This document shows, in pieces, positions 35,834-44,974 of a stretch of DNA of 64,000 nt. Below the pieces are notes generated by a model. The model did no database searches. It saw nothing but the letters and a program-made list of their open reading frames with translations, and was not told where the DNA came from. The stretch is from Eudoraea chungangensis (GTDB lineage: Bacteria; Bacteroidota; Bacteroidia; Flavobacteriales; Flavobacteriaceae), in assembly GCF_029360665.1 (NCBI RefSeq), contig NZ_JARDUB010000001.1:186001-250000 (forward strand). Direction: 5' to 3'. Within the stretch, counting starts at the first letter, position 1; each line of letters begins with the position of its first letter. The position numbers and the translations under genes are program-made.

Positions 35834-37963
35834 TTAACCCTTTACACTCGCCAGTTTTCCGTTCTTAATATTATTAATTTTTAAATCCTGAAGAACATTA
35901 ATAGCCTCTTCTACATATACATCCTTGGCCAGGTCATTGTGCCAGCGATTTCTCTTTTCTCTTAAATCAGGATCCTGAGTAAACAATTCCTCTTCATATT
36001 TTAAAGATTCGAAAGTCAAGTGTGAATCGTAATCCGAGATAGATTTAAAATACTTAGACTTCTCACGATCTGCTTTTTCCTCTTTCTTGTAGGTATCGAA
36101 ATTTAGGGATACCACATTTGTATCTTGTTGCTCCTTCAACCATTTAGCGTTTTCCTCAATAAGGGCTAGCTGTGGGTTAGAAGCCATTCTTTTAGTACTA
36201 CTTTCTATCGTAGCCTCATAATCTATATAACCGTCCCAAGGCTTGTAGTCTGCAGGAGAAATTTTATCCCAGCTCAGCGGGTTTCTTTGATCTCTTTCTC
36301 CAAGATCTATATAGCTATAACGGTCTGGAACTACGACGTCACTTTTTACTCCTTCCAATTGGGTGGAGCCACCATTAATTCTATAAAATTTTTGAGTGGT
36401 AAGTTTAATTGCCCCTAAGTCTCCATGCTCATTACTTCTAACTATGTTCTCTAATGGAATAACATTTTGTACTGTGCCTTTTCCAAAAGTCTGCTTACTC
36501 CCGATTACCACAGCTCTTTTATAGTCTTGCATAGCAGCAGCTAAAATTTCAGAAGCCGAGGCAGATAATTCGTTAACTAGAATAACCAAAGGACCATCCC
36601 ATTGGATTCTTTCGTCCTTGTCCTCATAAACATCTTTCTCTTTTCCAGAAGACCTAACTTGTACCACAGGCCCATCTTTAATAAAAAGCCCGGCCATTTC
36701 TACTACAGTCTTTAAGGAACCTCCGCCATTGTCTCTTAAATCTATCACCAGACCTTCAATACCTTCTTCCTTCAATAGCTCTACTTCTTTAGCTACATCT
36801 GTTGCCGCATTTCGCTCTCCGTAATCTTCAAAGTCTACATAAAATTTAGGCAAGTTAATAATGCCGTATTTATTATTTTCTTTCTTTACTGTAGCGGATT
36901 TTGCATAACTTTCTTCCAATTCCACCACGTCTCTCGTTAAAGAAATTTCTTCCACACTGCCATCTACCTTTCTAACCGTCAAATCAACTACCGTGCCTTT
37001 AGGCCCTTTTATTAGTTTTATAGCATCCTCTAGGCGCATACCCACAATATTCACGGGCACTTCTCCACCTTGGCCTACTTTAAGTATTTCATCTCCAACT
37101 TCTAGCTGTTGATCTCTCCATACGGGACCTCCAGAAATAATCTCCACAATTTTCGCTCCCTCAGGTTTTTTCTGCAATCTGGCACCTATCCCTTCAAATT
37201 TTCCAGACATGCTTATATCAAACTTCTCTTTATCTTCCGGAGCGAAATAATACGTATGCGGATCAAACTCGTCCACTATTGTATTGATGTAGTATACAAA
37301 CCAGTCTTTTCTTTGTAAATCACTTACAAAGTCAAAGTATTCATCTAAGGTGTTTTTCGTTTCCTTTCTCGCTTCTAGTTCTAGCTCTTCCTTAGGAAGG
37401 GAAGTGTACTCTTCGTCTTCCTCGAGCATTAAATCTTGGTTCTTTAATTTAGCATCATAAGTCCCGATGGTAGCATATTTTAATTGCTTTCTCCATCGCT
37501 CTTTTAAATCTTGTTTTGAACCGGCAAAACTCTGTTCTTTATAGTCTATATTAATAGACTCGTCGATGGAATAGTCAAAAGGTTCAGAAAGAACTTCCTT
37601 GTATATATCGGTAGCATTTTCCATACGCAAAAGAAGCCTGTCGTATACCAAATTAAAAAAAGAAATATCTGTGTTCTTTATTTGATCGTCGATCTGAAAC
37701 TTATACTTCTCAAATTCCAAGATATCGTCTTCTAAAAAATATCTTTTTGTTGGATCTATGACATCAATAAAATCCTCAAAAACATTTACCGAAAAGTCAT
37801 CATTAATATCTTTTGGCTCATAATGCCCACGCTCTAGGATATAAGTAATTAAGTCTAGTAGAAGTTTATCCTTGTCGTCATTTTCAAAAGATTTATTGGT
37901 AAAACTACATGACGCCACCGCGATTAATATTACCAAAAACCCTAAAATCAAATTTTTCTTCAT
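35834..37963 (-). CDS. Carboxy-terminal processing (tail-specific) protease, S41A family, lipoprotein
   Basis: A 709-residue Prc-like periplasmic protease that trims or degrades proteins by their C-termini. The signal has a lipobox-like VASC (Cys19). In order: an N-terminal helical domain (about 40-230), a PDZ domain (about 245-330, GIGARLQKKPEGAKIVEI), the S41 catalytic core and a C-terminal DUF3340-like domain (about 560-690). The core holds the nucleophile Ser in ELSASASEILAAAMQDY and the general-base Lys in SKQTFGKGTVQ. Length matches Prc of other Bacteroidota. It faces away from surE across 311 bp of intergenic DNA. Confidence 0.94.
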   Translation of the reverse strand: MKKNLILGFLVILIAVASCSFTNKSFENDDKDKLLLDLITYILERGHYEPKDINDDFSVNVFEDFIDVIDPTKRYFLEDDILEFEKYKFQIDDQIKNTDISFFNLVYDRLLLRMENATDIYKEVLSEPFDYSIDESINIDYKEQSFAGSKQDLKERWRKQLKYATIGTYDAKLKNQDLMLEEDEEYTSLPKEELELEARKETKNTLDEYFDFVSDLQRKDWFVYYINTIVDEFDPHTYYFAPEDKEKFDISMSGKFEGIGARLQKKPEGAKIVEIISGGPVWRDQQLEVGDEILKVGQGGEVPVNIVGMRLEDAIKLIKGPKGTVVDLTVRKVDGSVEEISLTRDVVELEESYAKSATVKKENNKYGIINLPKFYVDFEDYGERNAATDVAKEVELLKEEGIEGLVIDLRDNGGGSLKTVVEMAGLFIKDGPVVQVRSSGKEKDVYEDKDERIQWDGPLVILVNELSASASEILAAAMQDYKRAVVIGSKQTFGKGTVQNVIPLENIVRSNEHGDLGAIKLTTQKFYRINGGSTQLEGVKSDVVVPDRYSYIDLGERDQRNPLSWDKISPADYKPWDGYIDYEATIESSTKRMASNPQLALIEENAKWLKEQQDTNVVSLNFDTYKKEEKADREKSKYFKSISDYDSHLTFESLKYEEELFTQDPDLREKRNRWHNDLAKDVYVEEAINVLQDLKINNIKNGKLASVKG

Positions 37964-38274
37964 AAATTTTTTTTTCTGCTATTTGCTTATTCTTTTATAG
38001 AATCTTGATTGTTTCAAGAAAGGCCAATAAAATGAATTCCCTAAGATACTGAAAAAACCATGCCAATTAAAACCCAAAGGACATTAATTTTATGTTAAAC
38101 CATTGAGCGATTATCTTATGAAATGGCTTAATTACAAGGTCTTAAAAGACCTTTCAGACAATTCTGCCCCATTTTTCGGTCTACACAAAATTGCCCTAAA
38201 TCTGACAAACAGCCATACCATTTGAACTCAATAAACATATTAAAAACGTATTTTTGTTAGAGAAAGTATAACCT
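37964..38274. other. 311-bp divergent intergenic region with two inverted repeats
   Basis: This lies between the divergent protease and surE genes and contains no coding signal I can support. It holds an imperfect repeat (38095-38104 with 38122-38131, one mismatch) and a near-perfect 18-bp palindrome, AAGGTCTT-AA-AAGACCTT (38136-38153), then the surE -7 element. The repeats may be operators or part of a small RNA; nothing decides between them. Confidence 0.5.
38249..38256 (+). promoter_or_regulatory. -7 promoter element (TATTTTTG) of surE
   Basis: Perfect TAnnTTTG match, 18 bp before the surE ATG. It probably drives the surE-lpxB run. Confidence 0.55.
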
Positions 38275-39054
38275 ATGGAAAAACCCCTTATTCTTGTAAC
38301 GAATGACGATGGTATTACAGCTCCTGGATTGCGAGCTCTTATTAGTTATATGAAAGATATTGGGGACGTAGTAGTAGTAGCTCCGGATAGTCCGCAGTCT
38401 GGCATGGGACATGCCATTACTCTTGATAGTACCCTTACCGCCAAAGAGGTTATTATAGACCCTGATAATACAGAAACAAAAGAATATAGTTGTAGCGGAA
38501 CACCGGCAGACTGCGTAAAACTAGCTCTGCAAGTTCTTTTAACAAGAAAACCTGATCTATGCGTAAGTGGAATTAACCATGGATCTAATGCATCAATTAA
38601 TGTGATATATTCGGGCACTATGAGTGCTGCAATCGAAGCGGGAATTGAAGGTATCCCTGCCATAGGGTTTTCACTCTGTGACTATTCTTGGAAAGCTAAC
38701 TTTGGGACCGCCGAAAAAGCAATAAAACAAATTGTTCAAGAGGCTTTGACTAATGGTATGCCCAAGGGTGTGGTACTTAATGTTAATATCCCTAAAGTTA
38801 CGAATACACCACTTAAGGGAGTTAAAATTTGTCGACAGGCAAGAGCCAACTGGAAAGAAAAGTTCGACAAGAGAACCAATCCAATGGGAAAAGACTATTA
38901 TTGGCTTACAGGGGAGTTTGAGCTTTTAGACAAAGGGGAAGATACCGATGAATGGGCACTCAGTAATGGATTTGTCTCTGTTGTCCCCACACAGTTTGAT
39001 CTAACTGCCCATCATGTAATTCAGGATTTAAATAGCTGGAATTTAAATGAATAG
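38275..39054 (+). CDS. surE: 5'/3'-nucleotidase SurE
   Basis: SurE is a metal-dependent phosphatase acting on nucleoside monophosphates and short polyphosphate, linked to stationary-phase survival. The 259-residue protein has the metal site LVTNDDG (7-13) with both aspartates, the SGMGHAIT loop (near 42-49) and SGINHGSNA (near 100-108). The length is normal. It overlaps the next small gene by 8 bp and starts a run with lpxB that is usual in flavobacteria. Confidence 0.97.
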   Translation: MEKPLILVTNDDGITAPGLRALISYMKDIGDVVVVAPDSPQSGMGHAITLDSTLTAKEVIIDPDNTETKEYSCSGTPADCVKLALQVLLTRKPDLCVSGINHGSNASINVIYSGTMSAAIEAGIEGIPAIGFSLCDYSWKANFGTAEKAIKQIVQEALTNGMPKGVVLNVNIPKVTNTPLKGVKICRQARANWKEKFDKRTNPMGKDYYWLTGEFELLDKGEDTDEWALSNGFVSVVPTQFDLTAHHVIQDLNSWNLNE

Positions 39055-39331
39055 TAAAAAAGAGATTATAATCGGATTTGTAGTAGGTCTAATTGCTAAT
39101 GTTTTTGGCACACTACTTTATGTTTTAATGTTTTCAGACTTTGGGATTGCGGAAACCTTTCAAATGGCTATAGAACAAGAACACCTTGGTAGTCTTTTAG
39201 CTTTGGGAGCCATCTTAAACCTAATTGCTTTTTTTGGCTTTTTAAAATTAAGAAGAGATGCTCGGGCTAAAGGCGTATTAATGGCAACCTTGCTAACGGC
39301 TTTGATTATTCTCTACTATAAGATTTTCTAA
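39047..39331 (+). CDS. Small membrane protein between surE and lpxB
   Basis: A 94-residue protein with three hydrophobic segments (about 7-28, 46-66 and 74-93) and short charged loops (RRDARAKG). I recognise no family with a known function. Its start overlaps the end of surE by 8 bp, and lpxB begins right after its stop codon, so it is surely translated with them. A role in the inner membrane beside the LPS enzymes is inferred only from position. Confidence 0.82.
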   Translation: MNSKKEIIIGFVVGLIANVFGTLLYVLMFSDFGIAETFQMAIEQEHLGSLLALGAILNLIAFFGFLKLRRDARAKGVLMATLLTALIILYYKIF

Positions 39332-39332
39332 A

Positions 39333-40445
39333 ATGAAATATTATATCATCGCAGGAGAAGCTTCCGGGGATCTACATGGATCCAATTTAATTAAAGCTCT
39401 TTTAGAAGAAGATCCTCAGGCCGACATACGGTGCTGGGGAGGAAATATGATGGAAGAAGCAGGTGGCAGGCTGGCAAAACACTATAAGGAAATGGCCTTT
39501 ATGGGCTTTGTTGAAGTACTGCGAAACTTAAGTTCTATTAGGAAGAATATTGCTTTTTGCAAAGAAGATATTTCAACGTTTAATCCGGATGTTATAGTGT
39601 TTATAGACTTTTCGGGTTTTAATTTAAGAATTGCCAAATGGGCAAAGCAGAAAAATTTCAAGACAAATTATTATATATCGCCCCAAATATGGGCCTCTAG
39701 GGAAGGAAGAATTAATAGCATTAAGAGAGATATAGACCAGATGTATGTTATTCTTCCCTTTGAAAAAGAATTTTATGAAGACAAGCATCAGTACAAAGTT
39801 GCTTTTGTAGGACATCCCTTAATTGATGCTATTGCCCAACGGAAAATTATGCCTTCTGAAGACTTTATTCGAGAAAACCAACTTGAAAAAAACAAACCAA
39901 TAATCGCCTTGTTGCCCGGGAGCAGGAAACAGGAAGTGCAAATGGTTCTCGGAGTTATGCTACAACTTATAGACAACTATCCTAACTTTCAGTTTGTAAT
40001 AGCAGCAGCCCCAAGTTTAGACCTTTCTTTTTATAAAGAATTTACAAAGAATTACAATGTTAAGATAGTAAGTAATGCTACCTATGATCTATTGAGCAAT
40101 GCTCATGCCGCTATGGTCACTTCAGGAACCGCTACCTTAGAAACAGCGTTGTTCAAAGTACCACAGGTAGTTTGTTATAAAGGCAACTGGATCTCTTATC
40201 AAATTGCCAAAAGAATAATTACACTAAAATATATATCCCTGGTGAATTTGATTATGGATAAAGAGGTAGTCAAAGAACTAATACAGAACGATTTAACACC
40301 TAAGAATTTGAAACAAGAGTTGGAAAAAATTCTCAGCGGTCCGGAAAGAGAACAGCAATTAGAGGCCTATAATGAATTAGAAAAAAGACTGGGAGGTAAA
40401 GGTGCCAGCAGTAAAACCGCTGCACTTATCGTAGAAAATGCTTAA
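39333..40445 (+). CDS. lpxB: Lipid-A-disaccharide synthase
   Basis: LpxB joins lipid X and UDP-diacylglucosamine to make the lipid A disaccharide at the inner face of the inner membrane. The 370 residues match the GT19 family: the start YIIAGEASGDLHGS (3-16), GGNMMEEAGG (near 37-46), MGFVEVL (near 57-63), LLPGSRKQEV (near 192-201) and TSGTATLETAL (near 264-274). It begins 1 bp after the small membrane gene. Confidence 0.97.
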   Translation: MKYYIIAGEASGDLHGSNLIKALLEEDPQADIRCWGGNMMEEAGGRLAKHYKEMAFMGFVEVLRNLSSIRKNIAFCKEDISTFNPDVIVFIDFSGFNLRIAKWAKQKNFKTNYYISPQIWASREGRINSIKRDIDQMYVILPFEKEFYEDKHQYKVAFVGHPLIDAIAQRKIMPSEDFIRENQLEKNKPIIALLPGSRKQEVQMVLGVMLQLIDNYPNFQFVIAAAPSLDLSFYKEFTKNYNVKIVSNATYDLLSNAHAAMVTSGTATLETALFKVPQVVCYKGNWISYQIAKRIITLKYISLVNLIMDKEVVKELIQNDLTPKNLKQELEKILSGPEREQQLEAYNELEKRLGGKGASSKTAALIVENA

Positions 40446-40479
40446 TTTTAATTCCCAAATAGAGTCTTAACACACATAA

Positions 40480-41031
40480 ATGCACCCAAAGTATTTGACA
40501 TTTCTTATGCTACTACTTCTAGGTAGTTGTGTTGTAAAAAAGAAAACCACCTACAGTAATAAGACAACTGTGTCTGTTCCTGCTTCCAAAACAGATAGCA
40601 TACCTTCAAAGCATAAAAGCCCGGATTTTTCTCCTAAAATAAAAGAGAACTATCCGGCTGAAGACATTATAGCGACGGCTATGGGCTTTTCTGGAGTACG
40701 ATATAAATACGGTGGAACCACTAGGAAAGGGATGGATTGCTCCGGTTTGCTGTATGTTTCTTTTGGCGAACACAATATCGACCTTCCGCGTGTTTCAAGT
40801 GAGATGGCGAATGAAGCAAAAAGAATTAATCTTAAAAGTGTAGACAAGGGAGATCTTTTATTTTTTAAAACCAAAAAAGGAAAACCTATAAACCATGTTG
40901 GCTTGGTGGTAGCTGTAGATGGACCTGATATAAAATTTATTCATGCCACCACTTCCAGAGGGGTGATTGTCTCTTCTTTAAAGGAAGGCTTTTGGAATTA
41001 TTCTTTCGTAAAGGCCGCACGGGTACTTTAG
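40480..41031 (+). CDS. NlpC/P60 (C40) peptidoglycan hydrolase lipoprotein
   Basis: A 183-residue cell-wall endopeptidase of the NlpC/P60 family, anchored as a lipoprotein (lipobox LLGSC, Cys17). After a Ser/Lys-rich linker (20-60) comes the catalytic domain, with Cys87 (GMDCSG), His139 (PINHVG) and His155 (FIHATT). All three positions of the usual triad are present, so it should be active, probably cutting stem peptides. It lies 34 bp after lpxB, within the surE-lpxB-comEC run. Confidence 0.92.
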   Translation: MHPKYLTFLMLLLLGSCVVKKKTTYSNKTTVSVPASKTDSIPSKHKSPDFSPKIKENYPAEDIIATAMGFSGVRYKYGGTTRKGMDCSGLLYVSFGEHNIDLPRVSSEMANEAKRINLKSVDKGDLLFFKTKKGKPINHVGLVVAVDGPDIKFIHATTSRGVIVSSLKEGFWNYSFVKAARVL

Positions 41032-41118
41032 GTTTCATTTGCTTTATAGCAGTGTTTAAAAAGCTGATTTTAAATTGCATTCTGATCTTCTAGTTTTAAA
41101 GCTAGTTGGTACATTTTA

Positions 41119-43143
41119 ATGCATCTATTAGACTCTATATCGGTTAGGCTTACCATTTTTTTATCCATAGGTATTATTCTAGCTTACCATTTTAACATTT
41201 CCCTCCTCTTCTCTGCTATACTTTGCCTTCTGAGTATAGTTTTTTTAGGTCTCCAAACTATATTATATCCCATGAAGGGAAATCTTCTATTTCTTATTCT
41301 CTTCGGATTTGCAGGACTCAGTTTTGGCATGCTTAGAACCAATATATCGCTCCCAAAAAATCATCCAAATCACTATAGTCATAGACTTCATTTAGAGGAC
41401 CAAAAAATTGTTCTCAAAATAAACAGCAAGCTAAAAGTTCAATCCCAGAGACAAACTTTTATTTCCGAAATATTGCGCTATGCCGATGACCAATCTACGG
41501 GAAAGATATTGTTAACAATACAGGGGAATCCAGCTAACAACTCCATAGAAATAGGTGACCGTATTCTTTTCATGGGAAAATTGGAAGCAATTAATAGTCC
41601 TTTAAACCCCGGTCAATTTAGTTATAAGAAATACATGGCTCTAAAAGGAGTTTACCATCAAGCTGCCGTAAAATCTAATTCTTATATAAACCTAAAATCC
41701 GTTAATCCCACATCATATCACATAGAAAACACAAGAAATAACTTACTTCATACGATCGACAGACTATGTTTTAACGAAAGGGAAAGTGGGATTCTAAAAG
41801 CCCTGCTTCTAGGAGAGCGTAATTATATAGAGCAAGAAACTTTTAACGCTTACAAGAAAGCAGGGGCCTTACATTTATTAGCTGTTTCAGGCCTGCATAT
41901 TGGGATTGTATTACTCTTATTAAAATTTGTCTTATCGCCCTTAACCTACTTTCAAAAAGGAGATGCTATTACCACCGCTTTAATTATTCTAATACTATGG
42001 TTCTATGCCTTTTTGTGTGGATTTACACCTTCGGTAATTAGAGCAGTTTCCATGTTTTCATTTGTTGCCTATGCCATATATTTAAAACGCGTACGCAACT
42101 CTTTCAACTTTTTGGGGCTCTCTATTCTTTTTATATTAGCATTTCTAGACCCCTTCTTACTATTTCAGGTTGGCTTTCAATTAAGCTATGCAGCCGTAGT
42201 TTCTATTTTCTGGATTTATCCCAAAATCTATCCTATCTGGAAGTCCAGATATATTATAACTACTAAACTTTGGCAATTAATAGCGCTTTCCCTAGCAGCA
42301 CAAATAGGGGTGTTTCCACTAATTCTCTTCTATTTTAATGAATTTCCTGTGCATTTTCTTATAGTAAACATTGCCATAATTCCTTTTTTAGGAATAATCC
42401 TTGGAACAGGTTTTCTATTGTTGATACTAGCTTCTTTTAACTTATTTCCCAGTGTTCTATTACAATCTTATCAAATTCTTATTTGGTCGATGAATGAAAT
42501 AATTCTAGGGCTCGGAAAACAAAAAGTCTTTATTCTAAAAAGAATCTACTTGGATGGGTTTGGTCTGGTACTTTTATATTTAATTATTATTCTCATCTTC
42601 CATTTTTATGACAGAAGAAGTTTTTTCTACCTGCGGCTAACCGGACTCTTTATTATACTATTTCAAGTATGGAATAGCCTTAGCTTGTTCAATAAGTCAA
42701 AAGAGCAAGAACTACTTATCCTACATACCCCGGGAAAAACAACACTTTTAAAAAAAGAGAGGCGGCAACCAATACTTTACAGTTCGGATACCGTTGTAAA
42801 CCTCAGGCTCCTAGATCCCATTCTTACTTCGGACCGATTAAAAGAGCTTCGATTTAAAAAATTAAAGAATGTCTATATTTTAAAGGGAAAACATTTAGTC
42901 TTGTTAAACAATCTCAGTTTCCCAATTAATTCAAACTATAAAACCCATTTTTTACTGCTGACAAACTCTCCAAAAATAAACCTCAACAGGTATTTAGACA
43001 GTTTACAGCCCAAAGTGGTTATTGCTGATGGAAGTAATTACAACTCTTATGTTAAAAGGTGGAAAACAAGCTGTAGAAATAAGAATATAACTTTTTACGC
43101 CACCGCAGAAAGAGGCGCGTTTGCCATTAGTTCTTTAGACTAA
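41119..43143 (+). CDS. comEC: ComEC/Rec2-family DNA-uptake channel protein
   Basis: ComEC is the inner-membrane channel that takes single-stranded DNA into the cytoplasm in natural transformation. The 674-residue product has an N-terminal hydrophobic part with a DUF4131-like OB domain (about 30-190). The Competence domain follows (about 220-480) with HLLAVSGLHIGIV (near 252-264), the family's best motif, then further helices. The last 170 residues show no HxHxDH metal-binding motif, so this form lacks the beta-lactamase-like nuclease domain of full-length ComEC. Its stop codon overlaps that of the convergent POT transporter gene. Confidence 0.9.
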   Translation: MHLLDSISVRLTIFLSIGIILAYHFNISLLFSAILCLLSIVFLGLQTILYPMKGNLLFLILFGFAGLSFGMLRTNISLPKNHPNHYSHRLHLEDQKIVLKINSKLKVQSQRQTFISEILRYADDQSTGKILLTIQGNPANNSIEIGDRILFMGKLEAINSPLNPGQFSYKKYMALKGVYHQAAVKSNSYINLKSVNPTSYHIENTRNNLLHTIDRLCFNERESGILKALLLGERNYIEQETFNAYKKAGALHLLAVSGLHIGIVLLLLKFVLSPLTYFQKGDAITTALIILILWFYAFLCGFTPSVIRAVSMFSFVAYAIYLKRVRNSFNFLGLSILFILAFLDPFLLFQVGFQLSYAAVVSIFWIYPKIYPIWKSRYIITTKLWQLIALSLAAQIGVFPLILFYFNEFPVHFLIVNIAIIPFLGIILGTGFLLLILASFNLFPSVLLQSYQILIWSMNEIILGLGKQKVFILKRIYLDGFGLVLLYLIIILIFHFYDRRSFFYLRLTGLFIILFQVWNSLSLFNKSKEQELLILHTPGKTTLLKKERRQPILYSSDTVVNLRLLDPILTSDRLKELRFKKLKNVYILKGKHLVLLNNLSFPINSNYKTHFLLLTNSPKINLNRYLDSLQPKVVIADGSNYNSYVKRWKTSCRNKNITFYATAERGAFAISSLD

Positions 43144-44912
43144 CGTACGCCATGCATTAGTTTCTTTAATACTGGATTAAGAAATACCGATAAGAGACCT
43201 ACGCTTATTGGAACTAAGGCAAAAACAAGAAAGAATATCCCCAAGGAATACTCTTCTGAAATCTTATCGATCATTCCACCAGCTGTACCTGCGGCTTTTT
43301 GCCCAATTGCAATCGCTAAATACCAGATTCCAAACATAAAGCCTATCATTCTGGCAGGCACCAATTTGCTTAAATAAGACAAGCCTAAAGGAGATAAACA
43401 CAATTCTCCCATGGTATGAAGCAGATAGGTAATTATTAAAAATATCATACTTACAGAGGCCGTCCTAGCTCCAGGTTCAATACCGGAAGACCCATAGGCA
43501 AGAACAGCAAAACCAAGACCCAATAAGATGAGTCCAATACCGTATTTCATAGCCGCGGTTGGATTGTATTTACTTTCCCACCATCTAGAAAAGAAAGGTG
43601 CCAGAGTGATAATAAAAAAGGAATTAAGGATACCAAACCAAGAGGCGTCAATTTGATTCCCCTCTTGTGACAACTTATCCGTAAGTCGAAGAATAACCAG
43701 TGCCCAAATACCCACAAATGCCACAGCTAACACCAAGTTTGACCAACCTATTTTGGTGTAGGTCTTTTTTGCCAAAAGATAGAGTACCCAGCTTATGATT
43801 ATCAAAGGAACTGTGGTTAGCAAAGTATCTACAATTTTAAACACAGTGGCAGCTGTTCCGATTAGTTGACGATTCGTATAATCTCTTGCAAAAAGTGTCA
43901 TAGAGCCAAGGGCTTGTTCAAAAGCTGCGAAAAAGAAAACCGTAAACAATCCAAAAATTGCCACTGCTATGATCCTATCTCGCACAACAGGAATATATCG
44001 AGCAATTCTCGATACTATTAAAACTAAGAAAAGAATTAAGGCTATTAATACAATTCCATTGGAACCGCTTAAACCGAAAATACTAAAAGGAATAATCTGA
44101 GACCCGCTAATCTTCTCAATAGGATCATTAAAAAGGTAAATAAGCCCCCCTAAGGAGGATAGAACTATTAAAATATAATCAACCGCAGTGAAAGGATTTA
44201 ACTTTTCTAATTGCGCATGCTCTTCTTGTTTTGTACTTTCTTTATTCGCTTTCTTATCTATGGAAATGTTTGTAGGCTTCCCTCCTATTTCCCCAAATAA
44301 ATTTTTTGCCAAAAGAAACTGAAGCATCCCTAAAAACATAAAAATACCAGCTAAACCAAAACCATAGGACCAGCCGTAATTTTCCGCTAAGTATCCACAA
44401 AGCATCATGCCAAAAAAGGCTCCGGCATTTACTCCCATATAAAAAATGGTGTAGGCCCCGTCTTTTTTTGACTCCTTTCCCTTATACATTTCCGAAATAA
44501 TAGAGGTAATATTTGGTTTAAAGAAACCAGTCCCTATAACCAGAAGAGCAAGTCCCATGTAAAAAGAAACGGTAGTTTCCAAAGCCATGGCGGCATGCCC
44601 TAAGGTCATAATAATACAACCTAATACTACAGCCAGTCTATAACCTGTTATCCTATCCGCAACGTAGCCACCAATAATGGGAGTTAGATATAGGAGTGAA
44701 GCATAGGTGCCAATAAGAGCTAGAGCATTTTCTCTAGGCCATTCCCATCCCGGATTATCACTTATAATTGGAGCAGTCAAAAAAAGTATAAGCAAAATAC
44801 GCATGCCATAAAAGGAAAAGCGTTCCCACATCTCGGTAAAAAACAAAACCATTAAACCCGCGGGGTGACCTAATACCCTGTCCTTGAACAAATTCTCTAT
44901 ATCCGTATTCAT
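43140..44912 (-). CDS. Proton-dependent oligopeptide (POT/PTR) transporter, long form
   Basis: A 590-residue inner-membrane di/tripeptide-proton symporter of the major facilitator superfamily. The POT motif ExxERFxxYG appears as EMWERFSFYG near residues 27-36, and a second motif near 155 reads FYMGVNAGAFFG. About 14 transmembrane helices are expected. Compared with the neighbouring transporter it has an extra loop (about 215-275) and an extra segment (about 345-410) that looks like two added helices. It lies 62 bp after that transporter and 3' of the DPP-IV gene, consistent with uptake of peptides the peptidase releases. Confidence 0.93.
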   Translation of the reverse strand: MNTDIENLFKDRVLGHPAGLMVLFFTEMWERFSFYGMRILLILFLTAPIISDNPGWEWPRENALALIGTYASLLYLTPIIGGYVADRITGYRLAVVLGCIIMTLGHAAMALETTVSFYMGLALLVIGTGFFKPNITSIISEMYKGKESKKDGAYTIFYMGVNAGAFFGMMLCGYLAENYGWSYGFGLAGIFMFLGMLQFLLAKNLFGEIGGKPTNISIDKKANKESTKQEEHAQLEKLNPFTAVDYILIVLSSLGGLIYLFNDPIEKISGSQIIPFSIFGLSGSNGIVLIALILFLVLIVSRIARYIPVVRDRIIAVAIFGLFTVFFFAAFEQALGSMTLFARDYTNRQLIGTAATVFKIVDTLLTTVPLIIISWVLYLLAKKTYTKIGWSNLVLAVAFVGIWALVILRLTDKLSQEGNQIDASWFGILNSFFIITLAPFFSRWWESKYNPTAAMKYGIGLILLGLGFAVLAYGSSGIEPGARTASVSMIFLIITYLLHTMGELCLSPLGLSYLSKLVPARMIGFMFGIWYLAIAIGQKAAGTAGGMIDKISEEYSLGIFFLVFALVPISVGLLSVFLNPVLKKLMHGVR

Positions 44913-44974
44913 GGTAAAAAAAGTTTATTTGATTTCTGAAAAGTCAATTTAAACAATGTTTAAGGACCGTCGTC

